Positions 33,313-42,296 of a stretch of DNA of 60,463 nucleotides are shown here, one piece after another. A model generated the notes under the pieces. It was not told where the DNA came from. It ran no database searches and saw nothing but the letters and a program-made list of their open reading frames with translations. This DNA comes from Clostridia bacterium (GTDB taxonomy: Bacteria; Bacillota; Clostridia; Oscillospirales; RGIG577), in NCBI GenBank assembly GCA_017405765.1, contig JAFQZS010000044.1:1-60463 (forward strand), read 5' to 3'. Made by a program: the position numbers and the translations under genes. Each line of letters begins with the position of its first letter. Position 1 is the stretch's first letter.

Positions 33313-33555
33313 TTATTCGTCGAGGTACGACTGGACAAGTATATGAAGCAGCTCGTCTCGGTCGATCTTCCTTATCAAACTGCGCGCGTTATTGTGATTT
33401 GTGATGTAAGTCGGATCTTCTGACAGGATATAGCCCACAATCTGATTTATCGGGTTGTAACCTTTTTCTCTCAGCGCATCGTATACCGACGTCAGTATAC
33501 GCTTTAATTCGTCTTCTCTCTCTTCTTTGATTGAAAATTTAATAGTATCGTTCAT
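33313..33555 (-). CDS. ireB: IreB family regulatory phosphoprotein
   Basis: Small cytoplasmic protein of 80 residues. It is recognised from the family core [21 protein letters not shown] followed by [14 protein letters not shown]. In Enterococcus IreB is phosphorylated on N-terminal Thr by the Ser/Thr kinase IreK and modulates MurAA and cephalosporin tolerance. A Thr at position 4 (MNDTIKF) is available here. ATG 33555 fits the family N-terminus and has an AGGTGA box upstream; the longer frame from 33576 is unlikely. In many Firmicutes the gene sits with ruvX and alaS, but neither is adjacent here. Confidence 0.93.
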   Translation of the reverse strand: MNDTIKFSIKEEREDELKRILTSVYDALREKGYNPINQIVGYILSEDPTYITNHNNARSLIRKIDRDELLHILVQSYLDE

Positions 33556-33664
33556 CACTGCCATCACCTCTGTCACCTCTTTTAGTGATTATATCACGCT
33601 TAAGTGCAACTTACAAGCAAAAATACAGCGATTTATGTTACATTATTATTACAATTTACAAAAA

Positions 33665-36049
33665 TTAACTACGAAGCTCAACGCCGAGATCCTTTGAAAG
33701 CCCCTTGAGTATTTTTGCAACGACTTCATCGGCGTTCTTATCGGTAAGCGTTTTTTCTCTGTCGCGGAGTATGACTGAATAGGCCATGCTCTTTTTGCCT
33801 TCGCCTATCTGCTTGCCCTCGTAAACGTCGAACAGCGTTACTCTTTCCAAAAGCTTTCCGGCGTACTTCTTTATTACGGTCTCAACATCTCCCGAAAGCA
33901 TACTGCGCTCCGTAACGAACGCAAGGTCGCGCGTTATCGCGGGGAAACGGGGAAGCGGATTATACGAGATATTCTTCTTTGAATACCTGTATGCGGAGGC
34001 GAGATCTATTACTGCGCAGTAAACAGGCTTATCTATACCGTAATTTGCGGCAACGCGGGGATGTATTTCTCCGAGCACGGCAAAATCTCTCTTGCCGACG
34101 CTGTATGCTGCCGCGCGTCCGGGATGGAAAACGGGATCGTCGGTCATGGGGCGTATCTGCGCGCCTCCGACGTGCAGGTTTGCAAAAAGACTCTCGACTA
34201 TGCCTTTAAGATCAAAGAAATCGCCCGTAAGAGTGCCTATAGTTATTTTCTTTTGTTCGTCCGGAAGCTTCGTTTCGTCCTCGTTCTTAATATATACGTT
34301 GGATATCTCAAAAAGCGAAGCTTCTGTATTCTTAAAGTTATAATTCCTTGCGAGCGCGTCGAGCATTGAGTGGAGCGTGGTGGTACGCATAACGCTCGTG
34401 TCCTCGCCTAAGGGGTTCGATATTTTTACCGTGTCGCGCAGCTTATCGTCTGCGGGTATCCCCAGCATATCGAACGCTTTGGGGCTTATGAATGAATATG
34501 TGAATATCTCAAAGCAGCCGTTCGACAGAAGAACGTCCGCAGCCTTTTTCTCAAACTTCTGAACGGGCGTAAGCATCGCCTGACTGCCTGAGCCGGAATA
34601 AAGTGTGGAAGGTATCTTATCGTAGCCGTAAATGCGCGCCACTTCTTCCGCGATATCTGCCCAATGAGATACGTCAGCACGGAAAGAGGGAACATATATG
34701 TCGTCGCCCTCTACCTTGAAGTCGAGCAGCTCAAGCGTTTTTACCATGTCCTCGCGCGGTATTTCGGCGCCTAAAAAGCGGTTTATCTTATCGGCGTCAA
34801 GCTTTACTGTCGCCGCGCTTTCCAAAACGCCGCATTCGTCTATGACGCCCGAAACGACCTTGCCCGAACCCGTTTCTTCAATAAGCGCGCACGCGCGCTC
34901 TATTGCAAGCTCGCACATATGAGGGTCAAGGCCCTTTTCAAAGCGCGACGACGCCTCGCTTCTTAATCCCAGCGTCTTTGACGTGGTGCGTATCGAGTGG
35001 CCGTTGAAGTTTGCAGCTTCAAATACTATAGTCGTAGTATCGTCGTTTATTACGCTGTGCTCTCCGCCCATGACGCCTGCTACCGCGACGGGCTTATCCG
35101 CATCGCAGATAACGAGCATATCGGGCGTAAGCGTGCGTTCTATCTCGTCGAGCGTAACGAGCTTTTCGCCTGCCTCGGCGTTTCTTACTATTATGTGTCT
35201 GCCGCCTATAAGCTTGTGGTCAAAGGCGTGCATCGGAATGCCCATTTCAAGCATTACGTAATTTGTTATGTCAACTATATTGTTTATCGGACGTACTCCC
35301 GCCATCGTGAGACGCTTTTGAATATAAGCGGGGGAGGGAGCTATGCGGACGTCCTTTACGACCTTTAGCATATATCTGGGACATAGGTCAAAATTTTTAA
35401 CTTCCGCCGATATGTAATTATCTATATTGTCGTTTTCGTCGGGCGTGTATTTAAGGCTTGGAAGCTTAAACGGTCTTTTGAACGTAGCGGCGGCCTCGCG
35501 TCCTATGCCCGTCATGCAGAGGCAGTCGGGGCGGTTCGGCGTTATCTCAAATTCAACGATGACCTCGTTAAGACCAAGCGCGGTCTTAACGTCCTCGCCT
35601 ACGGTGTAGCTGTCGTTAAGAATAAGTATGCCGTCCTCTATAGCGCCGGGGAAGTCCTCGACGCTCAGCTCGAGCTCGCCGACGGAGCAGAGCATTCCAA
35701 ATGATTCGACGCCGCGCATCTTACTCTTTTTTATAGACTTTCCGCCGGGCAGCTTCGCTCCGTCGAGAGCCGCCGGAACTATGTCGCCCTCGCGCACATT
35801 AGTTGCGCCCGTGATTATCTGAACGGGTTCGCCCTTGCCTACGTCCATGCTGCATACTACGAGCTTGTCGGCGTTCGGATGCTTTTCTATCTTTAATATC
35901 TTTGCGATAACTACGTTCTGTATTGCGTCGCCCGTCGATTCAAAGGATTCGACCTTTGATCCCGACATAGTCATTGCCTCGCAGAACTCGCGCGCCTCTA
36001 TATCTGTAACCTGTACGTAATCGTTTATCCAGCTTAACGGTGTTTTCAT
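33665..36049 (-). CDS. pheT: Phenylalanine-tRNA ligase beta subunit
   Basis: Cytoplasmic subunit of the (alpha-beta)2 enzyme, 794 residues, normal length. The order is an N-terminal tRNA-binding OB fold (about 40-150), B3/B4 editing domain (about 210-380, with RTTSKTLGLRSEASSRFEKG), B5 DNA-binding-like fold, catalytic-like core and a C-terminal ferredoxin-fold anticodon-binding domain (NPLPRFPAITRDLAFV to the end). It follows pheS by 18 bp in the same T-box-controlled operon. Confidence 0.97.
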   Translation of the reverse strand: MKTPLSWINDYVQVTDIEAREFCEAMTMSGSKVESFESTGDAIQNVVIAKILKIEKHPNADKLVVCSMDVGKGEPVQIITGATNVREGDIVPAALDGAKLPGGKSIKKSKMRGVESFGMLCSVGELELSVEDFPGAIEDGILILNDSYTVGEDVKTALGLNEVIVEFEITPNRPDCLCMTGIGREAAATFKRPFKLPSLKYTPDENDNIDNYISAEVKNFDLCPRYMLKVVKDVRIAPSPAYIQKRLTMAGVRPINNIVDITNYVMLEMGIPMHAFDHKLIGGRHIIVRNAEAGEKLVTLDEIERTLTPDMLVICDADKPVAVAGVMGGEHSVINDDTTTIVFEAANFNGHSIRTTSKTLGLRSEASSRFEKGLDPHMCELAIERACALIEETGSGKVVSGVIDECGVLESAATVKLDADKINRFLGAEIPREDMVKTLELLDFKVEGDDIYVPSFRADVSHWADIAEEVARIYGYDKIPSTLYSGSGSQAMLTPVQKFEKKAADVLLSNGCFEIFTYSFISPKAFDMLGIPADDKLRDTVKISNPLGEDTSVMRTTTLHSMLDALARNYNFKNTEASLFEISNVYIKNEDETKLPDEQKKITIGTLTGDFFDLKGIVESLFANLHVGGAQIRPMTDDPVFHPGRAAAYSVGKRDFAVLGEIHPRVAANYGIDKPVYCAVIDLASAYRYSKKNISYNPLPRFPAITRDLAFVTERSMLSGDVETVIKKYAGKLLERVTLFDVYEGKQIGEGKKSMAYSVILRDREKTLTDKNADEVVAKILKGLSKDLGVELRS

Positions 36050-36067
36050 ACTGCACTACCTCCAAAA

Positions 36068-37087
36068 TTAAAACTGATTTAAGAATCTCAGATCGTTCTC
36101 ATAGAAAAGCCTCAGATCGTTTATGTTGTATTTTCTCATAACGATGCGTTCAAGGCCTATGCCGAATGCGAATCCCGAGTATTCTTCGGGGTCAAGGCCG
36201 CAGTTGCGAAGCACATTGGGATGCACCATGCCGCTGCCCAAGATCTCTATCCAGCCTTCGTTCTTGCAAAGCGAGCAGCCCTTGCCGCCGCAGGCAAAGC
36301 AGCGTATATCCATTTCGGCCGAAGGCTCGGTGAACGGGAAGTTGTGCGGTCTGAACCTCACCGCCGTATCGTCGCCGTAAAGCGACTTTGCAAAAACTTC
36401 GAGCGTACCCTTTAAGTCGGCCATCGTAACTCCCTTGTCAACTACGAGACCTTCTATCTGATGGAAAACGGGGGAATGCGTGGCGTCGACCGCGTCGGAG
36501 CGGTAAACGCGTCCGGGAGCGATTATCTTTATAGGAGGCTTCATATTCTCCATCGTGCGTATCTGCACGGGAGAAGTCTGAGTGCGAAGTACTATTTTAT
36601 CCGTAATATAGAAGGTGTCGGCCACGTCGCGCGACGGGTGGTCGGACGGAATATTGAGCGCGTCAAAATTGTAGTAGGTGTATTCCACTTCCGGCCCCGT
36701 AGCTATCGAGAAGCCCATGCCGAGGAATATGTCGTAGAGCTCGTCAAGTACCTGCGTAAGCGGGTTCTTTTTGCCTATAGCGTGAACGCGGCCCGGCATC
36801 GTAACGTCTATGGTCTCCGACTTAAGGCGCTGCTCTATAAGAAAAGCCGAAAGCTTTGCCTTCTTTTCTTCGATATCGGCCTCGATCTTTGCTCTTACTT
36901 CGTTCGCTATCTTGCCCATAACGGGGCGCTCCTCTGCGGAAAGCTGTCCCATCTGGCGAAGTATTGCCGTAAGCTCTCCTTTTTTTCCGAGATAGTTTAT
37001 ACGTATGTTCTCAAGCTCGGACGCGGTCTTGACTTTTTCAAGATCGCTTTTTACCTTCTCATGCATGCTAAGAAGCTTTTCTTTCAT
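36068..37087 (-). CDS. pheS: Phenylalanine-tRNA ligase alpha subunit
   Basis: Catalytic subunit of 339 residues. The N-terminal coiled coil (1-90) is followed by the class II core. Motif 2 is in [17 protein letters not shown] and motif 3 in [19 protein letters not shown] zinc-like Cys cluster [18 protein letters not shown] (four Cys) is present, as in many Firmicutes PheS. The gene is first in the operon and its leader carries a T-box. Confidence 0.97.
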   Translation of the reverse strand: MKEKLLSMHEKVKSDLEKVKTASELENIRINYLGKKGELTAILRQMGQLSAEERPVMGKIANEVRAKIEADIEEKKAKLSAFLIEQRLKSETIDVTMPGRVHAIGKKNPLTQVLDELYDIFLGMGFSIATGPEVEYTYYNFDALNIPSDHPSRDVADTFYITDKIVLRTQTSPVQIRTMENMKPPIKIIAPGRVYRSDAVDATHSPVFHQIEGLVVDKGVTMADLKGTLEVFAKSLYGDDTAVRFRPHNFPFTEPSAEMDIRCFACGGKGCSLCKNEGWIEILGSGMVHPNVLRNCGLDPEEYSGFAFGIGLERIVMRKYNINDLRLFYENDLRFLNQF

Positions 37088-37139
37088 ATTGCTTTCACCT
37101 CAAAAATACTTAAATATTTATTTGCTTTATATAAAAATA

Positions 37140-37412
37140 AAAAATCCCTATGCGCTTTGCACATAGGGGCGCATAAAATGCGCGGTACCACCCTGATTTT
37201 TCGCTTCGGTCGAAACTTTTGACGTCATAAAACGACTCCGCTTTAACGCAGCGCATACGGCCCGACCTACTTGCAAAGCAGCGTTCAGAAGGGCGACTCG
37301 GGCATGAAATTTCACAAAAGCGGCGAAAAAACGCTTTCAGCCGCGGCGTTTCATCTCTTTATCGCGAAATGCTTTTGCTTATATGTGCCGTCACAGTCGA
37401 TATATTTATCTA
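37140..37412 (-). promoter_or_regulatory. T-box riboswitch leader of pheST
   Basis: Minus-strand leader with the hallmark AGGGTGGTACCGCG (37194-37181). The last element is a terminator stem CCCTATGTGC/GCGCATAGGG followed by T-rich sequence (37168-37140). Upstream is the large stem I region. A TTC followed by A near 37305 is the likely specifier (Phe UUC), though I did not fold it. Uncharged tRNA-Phe would stabilise the antiterminator and allow pheST transcription. Confidence 0.93.
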
Positions 37413-37416
37413 CAAT

Positions 37417-37445
37417 ATAATACTATTCTTTCTTTTGCTTGTCAA
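37417..37445 (-). promoter_or_regulatory. Promoter of the pheST T-box transcript
   Basis: TTGACA (37445-37440), a 17-bp spacer and TATTAT (37422-37417) on the minus strand. Confidence 0.8.
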
Positions 37446-37481
37446 CAAAAAAGCATCTGATTTTTACTGCGCCGCGTAAAT

Positions 37482-37510
37482 TTGACGAACATGAATAATT
37501 ATGATAGAAT
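37482..37510 (+). promoter_or_regulatory. Promoter of acpS-nnr(-alr)
   Basis: TTGACG at 37482-37487, a 17-bp spacer and TAGAAT at 37505-37510, divergent from the pheST promoter. Confidence 0.65.
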
Positions 37511-37561
37511 ATTTTGAAATACACGCGCCGCCTTTTGCGGTCTGCAAGCCGGAGGAAACGT

Positions 37562-37936
37562 ATGATTATCGGCGTAGGCATCGATCTCGTTGAAATAGCA
37601 AGGATAGAAAGGCTCATCGCAGATCCGCGCTTTCTATCTAAGGTGTATTCCGAAACGGAACGCGATTATATAAAATCGCAGGGAAAGGCGGCAGCTCAGA
37701 GCGCGGCAGGAATGTTCGCGGCAAAGGAGGCCTTTTCAAAGGCTTTGGGCACGGGCTTTTTAGGAATGAGCCTTGACTCTGTGTCGGTTGAGCATAACGA
37801 GCGCGGCGCGCCGTATCTCGTGCTTTCCGGCAAGGCCGCCGAAGCGGCAAAGATGCTTGGAGCAAAATTTTTTTTAAGCATAACTCATACCGATACTACG
37901 GCCGGGGCCGTAGTAATTGCAGAAAAGAAAGACTGA
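37562..37936 (+). CDS. acpS: Holo-[acyl-carrier-protein] synthase
   Basis: Cytoplasmic enzyme of 124 residues, normal size, which transfers 4'-phosphopantetheine from CoA to apo-ACP. Motifs are MIIGVGIDLVEIARIE at the start (catalytic Asp8), AGMFAAKEAFSKALG (Glu/Lys) and SITHTDTTAGAVVIA near the end. ATG 37562 follows GGAGG by 6 bases; the longer upstream frame lacks a ribosome binding site. It is followed by nnr and alr, an arrangement common in Firmicutes. Confidence 0.95.
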   Translation: MIIGVGIDLVEIARIERLIADPRFLSKVYSETERDYIKSQGKAAAQSAAGMFAAKEAFSKALGTGFLGMSLDSVSVEHNERGAPYLVLSGKAAEAAKMLGAKFFLSITHTDTTAGAVVIAEKKD

Positions 37937-37957
37937 TGGTCAAAGGGAGGCGTTTAT

Positions 37958-39496
37958 ATGTATATTGTAAGTCGGACGCAAATGAGAAAGATCGAGGGCG
38001 ACGTGATACTCGGCGGCAGACTGTCCGGGTTCGATCTTATGCAGAACGCTGCCACGGGAGTTTTAAATCAAATAATGGAGCATTTTAACTCGGATGTGCG
38101 CACAAAGCAGATAGCGGTCTTTTGCGGCAGCGGCAACAATGCGGGAGACGGATACGTTATCGCCCATATGCTTTGGGAACGCGGCGCAAAAATAACCGTA
38201 GTAAGCGTGTCCGATCCTGCGCGTCTTTCGGGCGATGCAAAGCGCGCATATGAGCTTTACTGCCTTACCGGAATGGGGACCTACACCGTTTCCGAAATGA
38301 AGGGGAAGCTGCCCAAAAACTGCGTATGCATCGTTGACGCGATATTCGGCACGGGACTTAATAAGCCGCTTACGGGAGATCATCTTGCGGCTGTTGAATT
38401 GATAAACTCCTCGGACGCATACACTGTGGCCGTTGATCTGCCAAGCGGCATAAACGCAGATACGGGACAGATAATGGGCGGCTGCGTGCGCGCCGACCTT
38501 ACCGTTACGTTCGCTTTTAAAAAGGTCTGCCACGTTACGTATCCTTGCATTGACAATATGGGAAAGCTTGTGATATGCGATATAGGCATAAAGCGCTCCG
38601 ACGTTGACGCCGCTTCGATGAAAATATACGAAACGGACGATAATCTGATAGATAAGATCATTCGCCCGCGAAGTAAAAATACAAATAAGGGCGATTACGG
38701 CAGGCTTTTGGTCATCTCAGGCTCAAAAGGCATGACAGGTGCGGCGATACTTGCTTTGCGCGCTTCTTTAAGAAGCGGCGTGGGACTTGTCACTGCGGCT
38801 ATACCGGAATCGGTATATCCCATCGCGGCCTCGAATATAATTGAAGCGATAGCAATGCCTATGACTGAAAATGCAGACGGTCATATTTCAAAAAACAACA
38901 CAGACAGACTCGTTGAAAAATTTAAAACGCAGTCTGCCGTGCTTATAGGATGCGGAATGGGCAACTGTGAGGACACGCGCGAGCTTGTAAGGATCGCTGT
39001 AAGAAATTCGGGAAAACCCGTAATTATCGATGCCGACGGCCTAAATGCGCTTGCCGATGAGATATCCATACTTCAGAACAAATCATCTGACGTTATCCTC
39101 ACGCCTCATCCGAAGGAGTTTGCCCGCCTTTCGGGCATGACGGTCGAACAGGTGGAGGCCGACAGAGCCGGAAATGCTCTTAGGTTTGCGGTTGAACATA
39201 ACGTCACAGTCGTATTAAAAGGTGCAAGAAGCGTGACGGCTTCGCCCGACGGAATGATATATATAAATTCAACGGGCAACCCCGGTATGGCGACTGCGGG
39301 AAGCGGCGACGTTCTTGCGGGAATTATCGCGTCGTTCTGCGCGCAGGGGATAAGGCCGCTCGCAGCGGCGGTTGCGGGCGTGTTTATCCACGGACGCGCC
39401 GGCGATATCGCGTCGTCGTTTTTGGGCGAGTATGCGCTGACGGCTTCCGATATTATAAACAATCTGCCGAGAGCGCTTATAAGGTATGACAAATAA
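37958..39496 (+). CDS. nnr: Bifunctional NAD(P)H-hydrate epimerase/ADP-dependent dehydratase
   Basis: Metabolite-repair enzyme of 512 residues. The N-terminal YjeF epimerase domain (1-210) shows CGSGNNAGDGYVIA and AVDLPSGINADTG. The C-terminal ribokinase-like dehydratase domain (about 230-512) shows VISGSKGMTGAAIL, IIDADGLNAL, LTPHPKEFARL and GNPGMATAGSGDVLAG. It restores NADH or NADPH damaged by hydration. It lies 21 bp after acpS and 46 bp before alr, with RBS GGGAGG. Confidence 0.95.
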   Translation: MYIVSRTQMRKIEGDVILGGRLSGFDLMQNAATGVLNQIMEHFNSDVRTKQIAVFCGSGNNAGDGYVIAHMLWERGAKITVVSVSDPARLSGDAKRAYELYCLTGMGTYTVSEMKGKLPKNCVCIVDAIFGTGLNKPLTGDHLAAVELINSSDAYTVAVDLPSGINADTGQIMGGCVRADLTVTFAFKKVCHVTYPCIDNMGKLVICDIGIKRSDVDAASMKIYETDDNLIDKIIRPRSKNTNKGDYGRLLVISGSKGMTGAAILALRASLRSGVGLVTAAIPESVYPIAASNIIEAIAMPMTENADGHISKNNTDRLVEKFKTQSAVLIGCGMGNCEDTRELVRIAVRNSGKPVIIDADGLNALADEISILQNKSSDVILTPHPKEFARLSGMTVEQVEADRAGNALRFAVEHNVTVVLKGARSVTASPDGMIYINSTGNPGMATAGSGDVLAGIIASFCAQGIRPLAAAVAGVFIHGRAGDIASSFLGEYALTASDIINNLPRALIRYDK

Positions 39497-39542
39497 ACGT
39501 TCTTGCGATCGATAATTTAAGTTTTAGAAGGTACATTTTTTT

Positions 39543-40745
39543 ATGAAGCATAAAAATTCATTTTTAAAGCGCGTCTGGGCGGATGTAAGTCTTGACGATA
39601 TTAAGCATAATTACGGCGTTATACGAAAAATAACGTCGCCTAAGACGAAGATAATGGCGATAGTCAAGGCTGACGGATACGGACACGGCGCGGTACAGAC
39701 CTCGCGCGTGCTTTCGGACATGGGGGCCGATATGTTCGGCGTATCAAATCTTGACGAGGCGCGCCAGCTTCGCCACGGCGGAATTACTGCGCCGATACTT
39801 ATTTTGGGCTATACGCCTTACGAATGTGCCGCGGAGCTTATCGAATATGACATAATGCAGACGGTCTATACATATGATGCGGCAAAGAAGTTTTCAGACG
39901 CTGCCGAATGGCTGGGGAAGAAGCTTACGGTACACCTGAAGATAGATACTGGCATGAGCAGGCTCGGAATGATGTATCAGAACAAATCGAGAGATGCCGG
40001 CGCGATAGACGAGGCCGAAAAGATATACTCACTGCCGGGGCTTTTGTTCAACGGGATATTTACGCATTTTTCCGGAGCCGATTACGACCCTGCGTTCACG
40101 CGCCGTCAGTTCGAGCTGTTCATGTATTTCTGCGACACACTTGAGAGCCGAGGCATAAACGTGGGGCTTCGCCACTGCTGCAACAGCGCGGGAGTTTTGA
40201 GCTATCCCGATATGCACCTCGATATCGTGCGTCCTGGAATAATCCTTTACGGCCTTCCGCCCGACAATAAGCTCGAGTCGATAGAAGAGTACGGCTTTCG
40301 TCCGGCTATGGAGCTTAAAACGGCGATATCGTATATAAAGTATATTGAAGAAAACACGCCCGTAAGCTACGGACGCATATATACCGCGCCTAAAAAAGTG
40401 CGCCTTGCTACTCTGCCCATAGGCTATGCCGACGGATTTTCACGAATATTTTCAAACGGAGCCGACGTGCTTATAAACGGACGAGCGGCAAGCGTTGTAG
40501 GGCGCGTATGCATGGATCAATGTATGGTAGATGTTTCGAATATCGAAGACGTGAGCACATCGAGCATAGTAACGATATTCGGTCACGACGGCGAACATTT
40601 CATTTCCGCCTGCAAGATAGCGGAATACCTCGGCACGATAGGATACGAGGTGATATGCCAGATAGGGAAGCGAGTTCCGCGCGTATATATCTTAAACGGC
40701 CGCGAAGCCGGATATTTGAATTACATAGAGGGCGGGATCAACTGA
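39543..40745 (+). CDS. alr: Alanine racemase
   Basis: PLP enzyme of 400 residues making D-alanine for peptidoglycan. The Schiff-base Lys is in MAIVKADGYGHGA near residue 40. The catalytic Tyr of the second base is in the AISYIKYIEENTPVSYGRIYTA region, and LATLPIGYADGFSR follows. The gene ends GGIN-stop; an integrase remnant begins on the very next bases. In other Firmicutes the mazE-mazF pair follows alr directly, as it does here after the insertion. Confidence 0.95.
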   Translation: MKHKNSFLKRVWADVSLDDIKHNYGVIRKITSPKTKIMAIVKADGYGHGAVQTSRVLSDMGADMFGVSNLDEARQLRHGGITAPILILGYTPYECAAELIEYDIMQTVYTYDAAKKFSDAAEWLGKKLTVHLKIDTGMSRLGMMYQNKSRDAGAIDEAEKIYSLPGLLFNGIFTHFSGADYDPAFTRRQFELFMYFCDTLESRGINVGLRHCCNSAGVLSYPDMHLDIVRPGIILYGLPPDNKLESIEEYGFRPAMELKTAISYIKYIEENTPVSYGRIYTAPKKVRLATLPIGYADGFSRIFSNGADVLINGRAASVVGRVCMDQCMVDVSNIEDVSTSSIVTIFGHDGEHFISACKIAEYLGTIGYEVICQIGKRVPRVYILNGREAGYLNYIEGGIN

Positions 40746-40878
40746 CATTTCCATACAAGAGCTTATGGGGCACAGCGATCTACGACTTACGATGACGATT
40801 TATGCCGAGGCTCAAGACGATACGAAGCAAAAAACACTTGAAAAATACAATGATTTTGTTAAAGCAGAAGCCATTTGA
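40744..40878 (+). pseudogene. Tyrosine recombinase (integrase) C-terminal remnant
   Basis: A 44-codon frame with no start encodes the C-terminal box of a phage-type integrase: IQELMGHSDLRLTMTIYAEA holds the conserved LGHS-type segment and the catalytic Tyr (IYAEA), followed by a Lys-rich tail and stop. The rest of the integrase is gone. It starts at the alr stop codon, and the sequences CAACTGACATT (at alr) and TTAACTGACATT (40959-40970) repeat on either side, consistent with an excision scar. Confidence 0.75.
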
Positions 40879-40880
40879 TT

Positions 40881-40909
40881 TACGACGATTTTTACGACAT
40901 ATTTACGAC
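40881..40909 (+). repeat. Three phased TACGAC repeats downstream of the integrase remnant
   Basis: TACGAC begins at 40881, 40893 and 40904, spaced 12 and 11 bp, about one helical turn. This suits integrase arm-binding sites and sits directly after the integrase stop. Confidence 0.5.
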
Positions 40910-40969
40910 AAAACACCGTAAAGATAGAAAAAGATATATAAAGACATGTGTGAGCGGAATTAACTGACA

Positions 40970-40998
40970 TTGACGCGCGTATAGATATTATGTATACT
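40970..40998 (+). promoter_or_regulatory. Promoter of mazEF
   Basis: TTGACG at 40970-40975, a 17-bp spacer and TATACT at 40993-40998. Confidence 0.65.
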
Positions 40999-41057
40999 TG
41001 ATCTCGAAGGCACATATATTACGGTGCCGTAATATAATATATCGGAGGCGCTCCCTG

Positions 41058-41330
41058 ATGGATGAAAAAGTAAGGATTTATCTGGGTTTATCCAAGAAAA
41101 CAGCGTCGGCTGCAAAAGAACTCGCTTTTGAGCTGGGGCTTACAACGGAGGAAGTTATGGAGCTTCTTATAGAGCGCTCGCTCTTCGAAAAAAAATTATC
41201 CGCAAATGAGAAAAACATGATTAAAGGGTATATATATATGGGTACAATAAATACACAGATGGCAGACGAGGCCATCGCCTTCGACAATGAAGCGTTGAGC
41301 GCATCGGAGGAGTATTTATCCGGAGTGTGA
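41058..41330 (+). CDS. mazE: MazE/EndoAI-type antitoxin
   Basis: Small protein of 90 residues upstream of and overlapping mazF by 4 bp. The N-terminal part ([19 protein letters not shown]) suggests a ribbon-helix-helix-like DNA-binding start, and the C-terminal part should bind and block the toxin. ATG 41058 has GGAGG upstream. By analogy with EndoAI of Bacillus, it likely represses its own operon. The sequence is diverged, so the call rests on position, size and partner. Confidence 0.75.
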   Translation: MDEKVRIYLGLSKKTASAAKELAFELGLTTEEVMELLIERSLFEKKLSANEKNMIKGYIYMGTINTQMADEAIAFDNEALSASEEYLSGV

Positions 41331-41689
41331 ATATTGTGATAGTCAGAAGAGGAGAAATATATTACGCGGACCTAAGTCCCGTTGTAGGAAGTGAACAGGG
41401 CGGCGTAAGACCTGTCGTCATCGTGCAGAACAATATCGGCAATAAATACAGTCCTACTGTCATTGCCGCGGCAATAACTTCACAGATAAACAAAGCAAAG
41501 CTGCCCACTCATATAGAGATATCAAAGGAAGAGTTCGGGCTTCAAAAGGATTCTGTCATATTGCTTGAACAGATAAGGACAATAGACAAACGCAGGCTCA
41601 AGGAAAGGATAGGTAAGCTGGACTTGGAGCTTATGAAGAAAATAAATACGGCGATAAGTATAAGCTTCGGTTTAAACGACGAGCCGTAG
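41327..41689 (+). CDS. mazF: MazF/NdoA-type endoribonuclease toxin
   Basis: mRNA interferase of 120 residues. Family signatures are [42 protein letters not shown] and [17 protein letters not shown]. The Arg of RPVVI and Thr/Ser of the ITSQ region match the NdoA active site, suggesting single-stranded RNA cleavage at a UACAU-like site; specificity is inference. The start codon is GTG overlapping the antitoxin stop, giving coupled translation. Confidence 0.95.
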   Translation: MNIVIVRRGEIYYADLSPVVGSEQGGVRPVVIVQNNIGNKYSPTVIAAAITSQINKAKLPTHIEISKEEFGLQKDSVILLEQIRTIDKRRLKERIGKLDLELMKKINTAISISFGLNDEP

Positions 41690-41714
41690 TATAAATGTCA
41701 GGAGGTATAAGCCC

Positions 41715-42218
41715 ATGAAAAAAAGAAAAAGAATAGCCGCACTTGTCATCGCAGCCGTGATCTTTGCATCGCTGGCAGCCGGATACATAGTTCTGGCCGA
41801 CGCCGGAAGCAGCGATGACCCGCTTGTGAGCCTAAGCTATCTTACAGGCGTATTTAAGCAGGATGTGCTGTCCGACGTAGATAAACGCATTGACGCAAAA
41901 GTGGCAGATGCCGTTGCTGCATCGGGATCGTCTCAAGGCGCTTCTGCCTCCGACGCATACAAAGCAATAAAGGTTTCGCGCGGACAGACGATCTTGGGAG
42001 GTGAGGGATCACAGGTGATCTTAAGAAGCGGCACCGCCGTCTCCGTATGTCCCGGAGAAAACGGTCTCGCAGATACAACGGGAGGAATAGACCTGCCCGG
42101 CAATATAAGCATTTCTCCCAATCATGTTTACATAATCCCAAGAGAGGACGGACGCGGCATAAGAATGACTTCGGACGGATATATAATGATAAAGGGCAGT
42201 TATAAAGTCGTAAACTGA
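41715..42218 (+). CDS. Conserved hypothetical exported/anchored protein
   Basis: Protein of 167 residues with a basic N-terminus and one hydrophobic segment (residues 8-28) ending near VLADAGSS, so it is exported or membrane-anchored. The following SSDDPLVSLSYL stretch and the C-terminal beta-rich domain (QTILGGEGSQVILRSG to HVYIIPREDGRGI) are reminiscent of an uncharacterised family common in Clostridia. RBS AGGAGG. No catalytic residues are evident. It lies 25 bp after mazF but a functional link is not implied. Confidence 0.75.
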   Translation: MKKRKRIAALVIAAVIFASLAAGYIVLADAGSSDDPLVSLSYLTGVFKQDVLSDVDKRIDAKVADAVAASGSSQGASASDAYKAIKVSRGQTILGGEGSQVILRSGTAVSVCPGENGLADTTGGIDLPGNISISPNHVYIIPREDGRGIRMTSDGYIMIKGSYKVVN

Positions 42219-42240
42219 CGCATTTGCGAATAAGTGTATC

Positions 42241-42279
42241 AAAAGTCTCATAAGTATTTATGAGGCTTTTATTTTTTTT
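42241..42279 (+). terminator. Terminator before the 204-residue hypothetical gene
   Basis: Stem AAAAGTCTCATA/TATGAGGCTTTT followed by a run of eight T. Confidence 0.85.
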
Positions 42280-42296
42280 GCGGAAGGACGATGTTT

